Below, piece after piece: positions 1-6,950 of a stretch of 11,673 bases of DNA; the stretch's first letter is position 1; each line of letters starts with the position of its first letter. The DNA comes from CAYLKS01 sp964384205 [NCBI: uncultured bacterium] (lineage in GTDB: Bacteria > JAGOEH01), in assembly GCA_964384205.1 (NCBI GenBank), contig CAYLKS010000076.1, positions 1 to 11,673 on the forward strand, read 5' to 3'. The position numbers were made by a program, and so were the translations under genes. The notes below the pieces were generated by a model. The model saw only the letters and a list, made by a program, of their open reading frames with translations. It was not told the origin of the DNA and made no database searches.

Positions 1-167
1 TTTCCACAACAAACTGGATGTAAAGATTGTATAAGGAGCTCAAAGACTATATCAGGATAAGAGGATATTTTCAGTCTGAACAAAGTGCAGACAAATTTCT
101 ATATTTGTTTTTTAGTGAAAAGAATGAGAAATATTTATCAAGAAAGTTTCGGTATTTTGAATATTGA
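1..167 (+). pseudogene. 3' remnant of an IS256/Mutator-type transposase
   Basis: Frame 3 read from base 3 gives STTNWM, a stop (TAA at 21-23), then RLYKELKDYIRIRGYFQSEQ and SADKFLYLFFSEKNEKYLSR, ending at TGA 165-167 followed directly by TAG. This matches from memory the C-terminal end of IS256/Mutator (MULE-like) transposases: a 'TTNxxERLNxEx+RR.+..G.FpsE.S...L.Y....E.NEKw..R+' pattern follows the catalytic core. The TAA falls exactly where the family has the conserved Glu of 'ERL', so it is most simply a GAA-to-TAA nonsense change. The 5' part of the gene lies outside the window. The copy is therefore a dead or dying fragment, pointing towards the convergent GT4 gene. Family assignment rests on pattern memory, not a search. 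Confidence 0.62.
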
Positions 168-200
168 TAGAGGCGTTTAGACAATGAAAAAAAATGGGAG

Positions 201-224
201 TGACACAATTTACTTGGCATTATC
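201..224 (+). repeat. Possible right end of the decayed insertion sequence
   Basis: About 33 nt after the transposase remnant's stop the sequence reads TGACACAATTTACTTGGCAT followed by TATC. A 'TGACA/ACACAA...' type end shortly after the transposase stop is what IS256-type elements usually have. The matching left end is outside the window, so the inverted repeat cannot be verified. The 10-mer ACACAATTTA recurs at 352-361 in the same orientation. The stretch from 225 to 388 otherwise shows nothing recognisable. Confidence 0.3.
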
Positions 225-388
225 AGAAATATTGTGAATATAAAATTATAAGAAAAAGAGCCACTGATAGAGTTAATGATAAAGCTAATGGAAATATAGA
301 AGAATTAGAAGAAAATGACGGTAAGATTAAGATAACTGCACAGATTTTTACACACAATTTAGAACTTAAAAATTGTAATAGATAAGAT

Positions 389-1504
389 TTAAGTATTTAT
401 AATTTTTTCTATTAATTCTAATGTTTGTTTATATGTGTTATCCCAGGTAAATTTGCCTGCCCATTCAATTGAATTTTTAACTAATTTTTTATAATTATCT
501 TTATTTTTAAAAATTTCTAATATTAAATCGCCTAATTTATTATAATCTCCATATGGGAATAAGTATCCATTATACCCATCTTTGACAGAATCACGAAGTC
601 CTTCAACATCCGAAGAAATAGAGGGTGTACCACATGCATTGGCTTCAAGATTAGTAAGTCCCCATCCTTCTTTTAGAGATGGATTTATTATAACATGAGA
701 TTTCCTCATCCATTCTACTTTTTCTTCGGTAGATACAAATCCTGTAAATTTTACATTATTTTCAAGCTTTAATTCATTGACTTTTTTCTTTAAAATAGGT
801 ACATAATCTCCAGAGCCCACAATAACGAATCTGATCTCTGGAATAATTTTTTTTATTTTATTTATTGCGTAAAATATAATTTCAATACTTTTATATTTTT
901 TTATTCTTCCTACATATAATAAAGTAGGCTGGGTAAATTTTCTTATGTTTTCATCAAAAGTATAAATATGATGGGCTACACCATTATAAATAACATGAAT
1001 TTTATCTGATGGGAACCCTTTTTTCAATAGATCGTTTTTTGTGCTTTCTGATACAACTTCAAAATGAGTATTTTTATAAAAGTTTAATAAAATATTTTCC
1101 ATAAAATATACATAAGAGGCAAATAAAGGATTAGTTTCTTTAAAAACAGATGTACCAAAAAAATGATGAGCAAAAACTAACATTTTATTTTTTATAAATA
1201 ATGGAGAGGCAAGAGGTATTTTATTTATATCTTCAATAAAAATATCAAAAAATTCATTTTTGATAATATTTTTAATAACAAAAGGCGCTACAAAATTAAA
1301 ATTTTGTCTATTTCCTGTACGTATAATTCTCACGTTATCCTTAATCTCTTCTTTTTTGGCGCCATTAAAATGTGAAACCACAAGTGTTACTCTATGACCA
1401 TCTTTTATTAACCTCGATACAATTTCCATTAAATGAACTTCTGCTCCGCCTGCCATTGGATTTGAAATATCCATCCAATTGCTAATTAATATATTGTAAG
1501 CCAT
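389..1504 (-). CDS. GT4-family glycosyltransferase
   Basis: A 371-residue retaining glycosyltransferase with a GT-B fold, expected to transfer a sugar from a nucleotide-sugar donor to a surface glycan or lipid acceptor at the inner face of the cytoplasmic membrane. The N-terminal Rossmann half carries the GGAE loop (residues 19-22). The C-terminal half starts near LLYVGR (195-200) and contains KEGWGLTNLEA, giving the GT4 E-x7-E motif (Glu279 to Glu287), followed by CGTPSISSD. Length is normal for GT4. There is no signal peptide or membrane segment. Its ATG directly follows the TAA of the dehydratase gene, and an AGAGAG sequence inside that gene's end may act as a weak ribosome binding site, so the two are probably translated together. 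The neighbour suggests a mannose- or deoxymannose-derived donor. That is inference, because donor and acceptor cannot be read from sequence. Confidence 0.9.
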   Translation of the reverse strand: MAYNILISNWMDISNPMAGGAEVHLMEIVSRLIKDGHRVTLVVSHFNGAKKEEIKDNVRIIRTGNRQNFNFVAPFVIKNIIKNEFFDIFIEDINKIPLASPLFIKNKMLVFAHHFFGTSVFKETNPLFASYVYFMENILLNFYKNTHFEVVSESTKNDLLKKGFPSDKIHVIYNGVAHHIYTFDENIRKFTQPTLLYVGRIKKYKSIEIIFYAINKIKKIIPEIRFVIVGSGDYVPILKKKVNELKLENNVKFTGFVSTEEKVEWMRKSHVIINPSLKEGWGLTNLEANACGTPSISSDVEGLRDSVKDGYNGYLFPYGDYNKLGDLILEIFKNKDNYKKLVKNSIEWAGKFTWDNTYKQTLELIEKIINT

Positions 1505-2530
1505 TTATTTTCTCTCTTTTAAGATTTTATCTATATCTGCTTTTAACATAATATTAATAAGCTCATCAAAAGTAATTTTTGCCTTCCATCCTAATTTCTT
1601 TTTTGCTTTGGCTGGATTACCAACAAGATTTTCAACATCAGCTGGCCTATAGTATTTATCAAACACTTCTACTAATACTTTCTTGCTTTTTTTATCTATA
1701 CCTTTTTCTTCAATTCCCTTACCTTTCCACACAATATCTATTCCGATAAGTTTAAATGCCTTTTCAATGAACTCTCTTACACTATGGGCGACACCAGTAG
1801 CTAAGACATAGTCATCGGGTGATTCTTGCTGGAGCATTAACCACATTCCTGCTACATATTCCTTTGCATATCCCCAATCTCTTTTTGCATTTAAATTTCC
1901 AATATAAAACTTATCTATTAATCCTAATTTTATTTTAGCAACACTGGTTGTGATTTTTCTTGTTACGAAGTCAAGTCCTCTTAAAGGAGATTCATGATTG
2001 AATAATATTCCAGAACAATTGAACATATTATATGATTCTCTATAATTTATTGTAGCCCAATGAGCAAATAATTTGGATATACCATAAGGACTTCGTGGAT
2101 AAAAAGGAGTTTGCTCATCTTGAGGAGAGCTAATCGCTTTCCCAAACATTTCACTTGTTGAAGCTTGATAAAATTTTATGTTTTTTCCTATAGTCCTTAT
2201 TGCCTCTAATAACCTCAAGACTCCCATAGCATTGATGTCTGAGGTGAGAATAGGTTGTTCAAAAGATGCGCCAACAAAACTTTGAGCAGCAAGATTGTAA
2301 ATTTCATCAGGTTTTATTTTTTCTATAGTCCTGTATATATTCGTGAGTTCTATCAAATCCATGTATACAATTTCAATTTCATTTTCAATACCTAATTCTT
2401 TTAATCTCCAGAAAGTACTTTCCCCACTCCTTCTATCCGCTCCATATACTTTATAACCTTTTTCTAAAAGAAATTGAGCAAGATATGCCCCGTCTTGTCC
2501 TCTTATTCCAGTAATTAGAGCTGTTTTCAT
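1505..2530 (-). CDS. gmd: GDP-mannose 4,6-dehydratase
   Basis: Converts GDP-D-mannose to GDP-4-keto-6-deoxy-D-mannose, the branch point to GDP-fucose, GDP-rhamnose and GDP-perosamine. It is a 341-residue cytosolic extended short-chain dehydrogenase. The dinucleotide-binding motif is TGIRGQDG (Gly8, Gly11, Gly14). The active site is visible as STSEMFG (Thr125, Glu127) and YPRSPYGISK (Tyr149, Lys153), and the family hallmark NHESP is at 178-182. RGQDG and FYPRSPY separate it from the general sugar epimerases. The ATG overlaps the peroxiredoxin stop as ATGA. No reductase (fcl/GMER or rmd) or aminotransferase lies in the window, so the final sugar is unknown. The GT4 gene immediately after is the obvious candidate user of the pathway. 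Confidence 0.95.
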   Translation of the reverse strand: MKTALITGIRGQDGAYLAQFLLEKGYKVYGADRRSGESTFWRLKELGIENEIEIVYMDLIELTNIYRTIEKIKPDEIYNLAAQSFVGASFEQPILTSDINAMGVLRLLEAIRTIGKNIKFYQASTSEMFGKAISSPQDEQTPFYPRSPYGISKLFAHWATINYRESYNMFNCSGILFNHESPLRGLDFVTRKITTSVAKIKLGLIDKFYIGNLNAKRDWGYAKEYVAGMWLMLQQESPDDYVLATGVAHSVREFIEKAFKLIGIDIVWKGKGIEEKGIDKKSKKVLVEVFDKYYRPADVENLVGNPAKAKKKLGWKAKITFDELINIMLKADIDKILKERK

Positions 2531-3018
2531 TTTTTTATTATCTGTTCTCCTTCTATAAATTCTTTTAATTTATTAAGCACTTCTTCAACATGGCCTTTAA
2601 CTTTTACCTTACGCCATTCATGACAAATTTCAAAGTCTGGATTAATTAGAAAAGTACTTCTTTCAACTCCATAATATTCTTTTCCATACATTTTTTTTAA
2701 TTTCCATACATCATATTTTTGGATAACTTTTTTTTCTGGATCACTTAATAATAAAATTTTAAGATCATGCTTTTTTATAAAATTTTGATGTGATTTACAT
2801 GAATCAGGACTTATTCCAATAACTACAGCATTGAGCTTGTTAAATTTTTCTAAAAATTTAGTAAAAGTAATTGCTTCAGTAGTGCAACCGCTTGTATTAT
2901 CTTTGGGATAGAAATAAAGAACTATCCATTTCCCTTTTAATGAGCTTAAACATATTTCTTCTTCATTTGCATTTTTCAAACAAAAATCTATAGCGGATTG
3001 TTTTACTTCTTGTCCCAT
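2527..3018 (-). CDS. bcp: BCP/PrxQ-type thiol peroxiredoxin lacking the usual resolving cysteine
   Basis: A 163-residue thioredoxin-fold peroxidase that reduces hydrogen peroxide and organic hydroperoxides in the cytosol. The active-site signature is P38-x3-T42-x2-C45 (YPKDNTSGCTTE), with the family's common TPGCT changed to TSGCT. Arg120 (VERSTFLI) is the expected active-site arginine. The E. coli-type resolving Cys would be five residues after C45, where this protein has Ile50. The alternative helix-3 position (about C45+36) is Ile81. Other cysteines are C13, C23, C74 and C132. C74 (PDSCKSH) lies two helical turns before the helix-3 site and might substitute; otherwise it is a 1-Cys enzyme. 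It lies 16 bp after the esterase and overlaps gmd by 4 bp. A weak AGAGAG precedes the ATG. Its place among glycan genes may be operon packing only. Confidence 0.92.
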   Translation of the reverse strand: MGQEVKQSAIDFCLKNANEEEICLSSLKGKWIVLYFYPKDNTSGCTTEAITFTKFLEKFNKLNAVVIGISPDSCKSHQNFIKKHDLKILLLSDPEKKVIQKYDVWKLKKMYGKEYYGVERSTFLINPDFEICHEWRKVKVKGHVEEVLNKLKEFIEGEQIIKK

Positions 3019-3034
3019 ATCATTCTCTCTTTTA

Positions 3035-4489
3035 TTAACTTAATTTAATTATTTTTTTACTTATATTTTGCTTATCAAAACTAAGCTGTAAAAAATATAT
3101 GCCATTTTCAAAATTTTGAATATCTATAAGTATTTTTCTTTTAAATGAAGTTTTTACTTTTAACTGTCCTAAAATATTATATATTTTTAATTCTATAAGC
3201 GCATCGCTCAAAGAGAAGATATTTAATTTATTTGATGCAGGGTTGGGATAAATTTTGAAATGATTTTTAAGAAGCTTATTATTTTGTTTTTTTGTTTTTG
3301 TATTTTTCCCCGGGAAAAAATATTCCAGAATATATTTTATAGTTTCTTTCCAATTACCCCATGAATGCCCTTGATTTACTTCCAAATATTTATATTGAAT
3401 CGCGTTTTTGTTTAGAATATTTATCATTTTCAAAGCGGCATCTTTTGTGTCACCTATAGTACCGGTTGTTATATATATTTTAATTTCATTATTTTTGAAA
3501 TTATCATATAAACTATAAATTTGTGGATTATAATGAAAAGCAGGAGATTGAATACCAATTAAATTAAATTTATCATAAGCTTTTACTCCAAAAAAAGCAG
3601 AATTTAGTCCGCCCATGGATGTTCCTAATACCGCTCTTGAATATTTTGAGGAATCTGTTTTGTATAAAGAATCAATATGAGGTATTAATTCAGATTTTAC
3701 AAATTTTAAAAAATTATTATTTAGATTATATTGTTCCATTCTTTGATTTTGCTCTGACTCAGGATTGACAGGGGAAATAAAAATAGCAATGAGAGGCTTT
3801 ATTTTTTTGTCAAAAATTAAATTATCAAGAACATTTATCATACATCCTAATCTATCATTGGAATATTCTTGTCCATCAGTAACATAAATAGTAGGCAGAT
3901 TTGTCAAATTTTGATAATCATATGGCAGATATACAGCATATTCAACATTATATCCTAAATAATTGCTGAAAAATTTTTCCCATTTAAAAAAGGTGCCATG
4001 ATTTATATTATTTCTTTTGATTGTTTCTTCTGGAAAAACATAATCTGGCATTCGAAGTTCTGAGTTTGGGCCAAAACCACTATATTGAATATAAGGATTA
4101 TCAGGGTCTAAGATCCAGTTATTTCCGTTAATTATTATTTTATAATCAAGTCTTGCATCTTTTGGAAAAGTTGTTCTCCATATCCAGATTCCAGAATTTT
4201 CGATTTGTTCTGCTTTTGAGGTATTATTATTTGGATTCCAATTATTAAAATCACCTATAAAAAGTACACTATTGGCATCTTTATTTTTATAAATAAAAGC
4301 AACATTTGTATCTTGTCTATAGGGAATACAAACATTTTCTTTTAAGTTATTCCAGAATATGTCTATAATAGAATCATTATTTGTTTGTGCTATATTGTAT
4401 AATGAATCTATAAAATCATCGAAACTATTATATGTTTGAGCAAAAACTATATTTGAATAAAGAAAAATAAATATAATAAAATTCCTCAT
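3035..4489 (-). CDS. Secreted esterase with CBM48-like N-domain and T9SS sorting domain
   Basis: The exported protein has about 484 residues. A signal peptide of about 17 residues (hydrophobic core ending VFA|QT) precedes an E-set/CBM48-like domain (about 60-150; VLFIGDFNNWNP and YKIIINGNNWILDPDNP are typical). Next is an esterase-D/enterochelin-esterase-like alpha/beta hydrolase (about 160-395) with nucleophile Ser291 in GTSMGG, probable Asp347 (TIGDTKD) and His375 (NQGHSW). The C-terminal 75 residues (FKIYPNPASNKLNIFS, IYNILGQ, GIYFLQL) are a type A Por sorting domain, so it should cross the outer membrane by T9SS and be released or surface-anchored. Related esterases hydrolyse acyl or feruloyl esters on glycans or siderophores; the substrate here is unknown. 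I chose ATG 4489; an in-frame GTG at 4492 would add one residue. There is no Shine-Dalgarno, but a promoter-like site lies just upstream. Confidence 0.88.
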   Translation of the reverse strand: MRNFIIFIFLYSNIVFAQTYNSFDDFIDSLYNIAQTNNDSIIDIFWNNLKENVCIPYRQDTNVAFIYKNKDANSVLFIGDFNNWNPNNNTSKAEQIENSGIWIWRTTFPKDARLDYKIIINGNNWILDPDNPYIQYSGFGPNSELRMPDYVFPEETIKRNNINHGTFFKWEKFFSNYLGYNVEYAVYLPYDYQNLTNLPTIYVTDGQEYSNDRLGCMINVLDNLIFDKKIKPLIAIFISPVNPESEQNQRMEQYNLNNNFLKFVKSELIPHIDSLYKTDSSKYSRAVLGTSMGGLNSAFFGVKAYDKFNLIGIQSPAFHYNPQIYSLYDNFKNNEIKIYITTGTIGDTKDAALKMINILNKNAIQYKYLEVNQGHSWGNWKETIKYILEYFFPGKNTKTKKQNNKLLKNHFKIYPNPASNKLNIFSLSDALIELKIYNILGQLKVKTSFKRKILIDIQNFENGIYFLQLSFDKQNISKKIIKLS

Positions 4490-4496
4490 CACATCG

Positions 4497-4526
4497 TATA
4501 TAAATAAAATAAAAGTTAAAAGTCAA
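4497..4526 (-). promoter_or_regulatory. Putative promoter of the esterase gene, nearly leaderless
   Basis: On the minus strand, TTGACT (4526-4521) is followed by an 18-bp spacer and TATATA (4502-4497), or 17 bp to TTATAT. Only 7 nt separate the -10 box from ATG 4489, so transcription would start at or within a base or two of the start codon. It lies in the 51-bp gap between the zincin and the esterase, which would let the esterase-to-GT4 group be expressed separately. AT-rich DNA makes false -10 boxes common; the -35 box is the stronger part. Confidence 0.42.
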
Positions 4527-4543
4527 ATATAAAATTTTAATAA

Positions 4544-5347
4544 TTAAGTTTGAGATTTTTTTACTTTTTGTAGTTCTTCCTCAATTTGTTTCAAATAAGC
4601 AGTGAGTCTTTCAATGGATTTTTCAATTCTAATTTTTTCTTTTTCTAATTTTTCAACAGGATCATCTAAATTTCGAGTTTTCATCTGATGTTTAATTTTT
4701 TCTATTGGAACTTTTTTTAATAATTTTTGAGCTACGCTTTCACGTTTAATTGGATCTGAGATGCCAGCTACTATTTTCATTTTTTCTATACCTAATTTAT
4801 TATCAAGTTCAAAAGCTTTTGCTTTCATTGATAATTCTGCAACTCTTTTAGGGAAATTGATTATTCTATCAAGATAATCTTCGAATCTTAACCCATTTTT
4901 TTTACAGATATTTTGAGCTTTTATTAATAATTCACCAAGCCCTTTCATTAATTCCCCACTTGGTTCTATATATTTTGTTAAGATGATATTAGTGACTTCT
5001 TTTAACTCCGGTATATCTTCAAAACCAGGTTTGTAATATCCTAATTCTTCTGCTTTCTCTAATAGTTGATAAAAAATAAAATAAAATTCTGAATTATGGG
5101 CACGTCTATATTTTTTTATAGGTGAATCATCCATTGAAAATTGTACATGATGTGCAAATTCATGTATCGCAGTATATATTAACTCATTTTCATTATTAAA
5201 ATTTTTATTATGTAAAATTATTTCCATGCTTTCTGGTTTATATAACCCATTAACTTTTCTGCTAATTTTACCAGAAAAAATAACTTTAAATTCAGGTACA
5301 TCATCTTTTATATCTAAAAGCATTGCTTTAACTTGATCCTGGTTCAT
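4544..5347 (-). CDS. Uncharacterised HExxH zinc-metalloprotease-like protein with coiled-coil tail
   Basis: 267 residues without signal peptide or membrane segment, so cytosolic. TAIHEFAHHVQF contains a zincin HExxH motif (His62, Glu63, His66). Eighteen residues later RRAHNSEFY offers His84 as a third zinc ligand in an H-x-x-x-F context that recalls SprT-like and related minigluzincins. Residues about 90-230 are mostly helical, and 232-265 (EKLEKEKIRIEKSIERLTAY onwards) form a strongly predicted coiled coil. The family is not one I recognise, and proteolysis is inferred only from the motif. Its ATG overlaps the stop of the VWA gene (ATGA), and AAGGAG lies 10 nt upstream inside that gene, so translation is probably coupled. 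It belongs to the cassette that starts at 9083. A regulatory protease or an inactive metal-binding scaffold are both possible. Confidence 0.72.
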   Translation of the reverse strand: MNQDQVKAMLLDIKDDVPEFKVIFSGKISRKVNGLYKPESMEIILHNKNFNNENELIYTAIHEFAHHVQFSMDDSPIKKYRRAHNSEFYFIFYQLLEKAEELGYYKPGFEDIPELKEVTNIILTKYIEPSGELMKGLGELLIKAQNICKKNGLRFEDYLDRIINFPKRVAELSMKAKAFELDNKLGIEKMKIVAGISDPIKRESVAQKLLKKVPIEKIKHQMKTRNLDDPVEKLEKEKIRIEKSIERLTAYLKQIEEELQKVKKSQT

Positions 5348-6522
5348 TTATTTATATCTCCTTTCTTGACATTTATCTCATAGAAATTTTGCCATTTATT
5401 TAATCGAATAGCTGTATCTTTAATTATTGAATCACTTTTATTAACATTTTTAAGGATAAATTTTAAATTAGTTAAACTATCGTCATATCTATAAAATTTT
5501 ATAATTTTATATGAAGAATCAATATAGGATTTTTGAGTGTCAGAATTAGTTATTGTGTAAACAGAACATTTCTTAAGTTCATAATTAAATTTAAATGATA
5601 ATGGTACTGGTTGAAGCATGACAGATACTTTATATTCTTTTTTGTAGTTTTCAGGAGTTATAAAAAAATTGAGAAAATTATCTTTTTTGCTTGCTTTTAT
5701 AAATTTTAGGCTTATAAAAGTAGGTATTTGAATTTTTAAGTTAATCGTTGCAATACCGTTTTTATTTGTAAAATATTTTTTGCTGTTTTTATTAGAAATT
5801 ATTTGTACACTATCAAGTGGTAATAAATTATCATCCAATACTTTTATTAAAAAATAGATGGAATCATATTTGCTTTCTGTGCATAAATTATTTTCAAAAT
5901 CATTAAAGATTTGGCCGCCTTCTAATTGAACAATTTGATTAATTGTAGGGTCGGGTTTTGAATATAATGGGAAATAGAAAAAATATCTTAGATCATCCTG
6001 TGTAAGTTGAAATTGTTTTAAACTATCTATCAAATTTGGAAAAAATATTGGGTATAATGTTCCTTGAGGTATTATAAAATCTCCATCTGTAAATAAATAT
6101 AATTCTTTAATAGAGGTTGCATCATATATTTGTTGTAATTTATAACTTGCTAAGATACCCAATGTTATATAGGAACTGCTAAAAAATGTTAAATGAGAGT
6201 GTCTAAATTTCAAGATATGAGTATATAATGTATCAAGGAACGTTTTAACTTCTGCTTTATTATTATTTAATATTTTGAATCTATGAATGATTGTATCTGC
6301 AGCATATAAAATAAAGCTAACTTCGGAATTTTCAATTTCCATTTCATCAATTTTATTTTTTATGTAGCACGTGATATTTTTAAATAATTCTTTTTTCTCC
6401 TGGATGTCAAAGCCTATCATAGAATTTGAAATATCAATAATGAATATTCTGTGTATATGGACCTGGTTTTCTATAGAATAGATTTTTATAATAAAAAAAA
6501 AGAAGAATATTAATTTTTTCAT
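5344..6522 (-). CDS. Exported von Willebrand factor A domain protein
   Basis: 392 residues. The N-terminus is an unusually Phe-rich hydrophobic segment (LIFFFFFIIKIYS), either a signal peptide or an uncleaved anchor, which places the rest in the periplasm or outside. A VWA domain follows (about 22-220): the MIDAS motif is D30-I-S32-N-S34 (IIDISNSM), the second metal aspartate is Asp146 in LYLFTDGD, and Thr112 or Thr120 is the likely third MIDAS residue. After it, residues about 225-290 (IKVLDDNLLPLDSVQI, FTNKNGIATINLKI) look like a carboxypeptidase-regulatory or Ig-like beta sandwich. The C-terminal 100 residues are beta-rich and unrecognised. VWA domains bind protein partners through a metal ion; the partner here is unknown. 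The gene starts 39 bp after DUF3783 with no Shine-Dalgarno and overlaps the zincin by 4 bp. Confidence 0.8.
   Translation of the reverse strand: MKKLIFFFFFIIKIYSIENQVHIHRIFIIDISNSMIGFDIQEKKELFKNITCYIKNKIDEMEIENSEVSFILYAADTIIHRFKILNNNKAEVKTFLDTLYTHILKFRHSHLTFFSSSYITLGILASYKLQQIYDATSIKELYLFTDGDFIIPQGTLYPIFFPNLIDSLKQFQLTQDDLRYFFYFPLYSKPDPTINQIVQLEGGQIFNDFENNLCTESKYDSIYFLIKVLDDNLLPLDSVQIISNKNSKKYFTNKNGIATINLKIQIPTFISLKFIKASKKDNFLNFFITPENYKKEYKVSVMLQPVPLSFKFNYELKKCSVYTITNSDTQKSYIDSSYKIIKFYRYDDSLTNLKFILKNVNKSDSIIKDTAIRLNKWQNFYEINVKKGDINK
5358..5363 (-). promoter_or_regulatory. Ribosome binding site of the zincin gene
   Basis: AAGGAG lies inside the end of the VWA reading frame, 10 nt before the ATG at 5347. 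It supports that start and the coupled translation suggested by the ATGA overlap. Confidence 0.7.
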
Positions 6523-6561
6523 ATTAATTATTAAGACTATGTGTTAGTTGGATTAATATTT

Positions 6562-6948
6562 TTATTTTTTATCTTTTTCTGCTTGTTTTTTTGCTTTTTC
6601 AAATTCTTCGCGTTCTTTTTTTAATTCAGTTAAAAGTTCTTCTAATGACCAGTTGATTGAATGTTCTGTTACAGCTGCCCATAATGGTATCCTTAGACCT
6701 TCCTTTTTAAATAAATCTATAAATCTACTTATTTCATAATTGGGTAATTTATTGAATAATATTAAATTGTCCTGCCTTACTATACAATCTTGGGGTTCAT
6801 ATCGATTAATCAATAAATCTTTAATTAGAATTTTTTTGTGAGATTGGCATAAAATAACTGGTTCTGGAAAATGGTTTTTTAAACAAAAATTTTTTATTTT
6901 ATTGTTTTCCTCTTCATTATAACCAAAAATTAAAATTTTTGCTTCCAT
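6562..6948 (-). CDS. DUF3783 family protein
   Basis: A small cytosolic protein of 128 residues. It opens with a beta strand typical of this family (KILIFGYNEEE, 4-14). Its second half (LILFNKLPNYEISRFIDLFK, then GLRIPLWAAVTEHSINWSLEELLTELK) matches the DUF3783 pattern of 'ILFNGLxxxEldxfLdxxrkxGixIPLkAvlTxxNxxW.leeLleEl'. The last 20 residues are charged and helical (EEFEKAKKQAEKDKK). No function is known to me for the family. It starts 2 bp after the stop of the 710-residue gene, and AAAGGA (6957-6962), within that gene's end and its stop codon, lies 8 nt before the ATG, so the two are very probably co-translated. Assignment is from pattern recall. Confidence 0.72.
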   Translation of the reverse strand: MEAKILIFGYNEEENNKIKNFCLKNHFPEPVILCQSHKKILIKDLLINRYEPQDCIVRQDNLILFNKLPNYEISRFIDLFKKEGLRIPLWAAVTEHSINWSLEELLTELKKEREEFEKAKKQAEKDKK

Positions 6949-6950
6949 GG

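Noticed and set aside
354-376. Inverted repeat ACAATTT/AAATTGT after the GT4 stop as a terminator
   Set aside because: No T-run follows on either strand and the stem has only one G-C pair, so a terminator call is not supported.
194-385. 63-codon plus-strand open frame
   Set aside because: No ribosome binding site, overlaps the putative IS end, and the predicted peptide (rich in K, N and E) resembles no family I know. It is most likely a chance frame in AT-rich remnant DNA.
6523-6561. Leaderless-type promoter before the VWA gene
   Set aside because: The gap has AT-rich hexamers at the right distance but no TTGAC-like box upstream, so the gene is better read as part of the operon from 9083.
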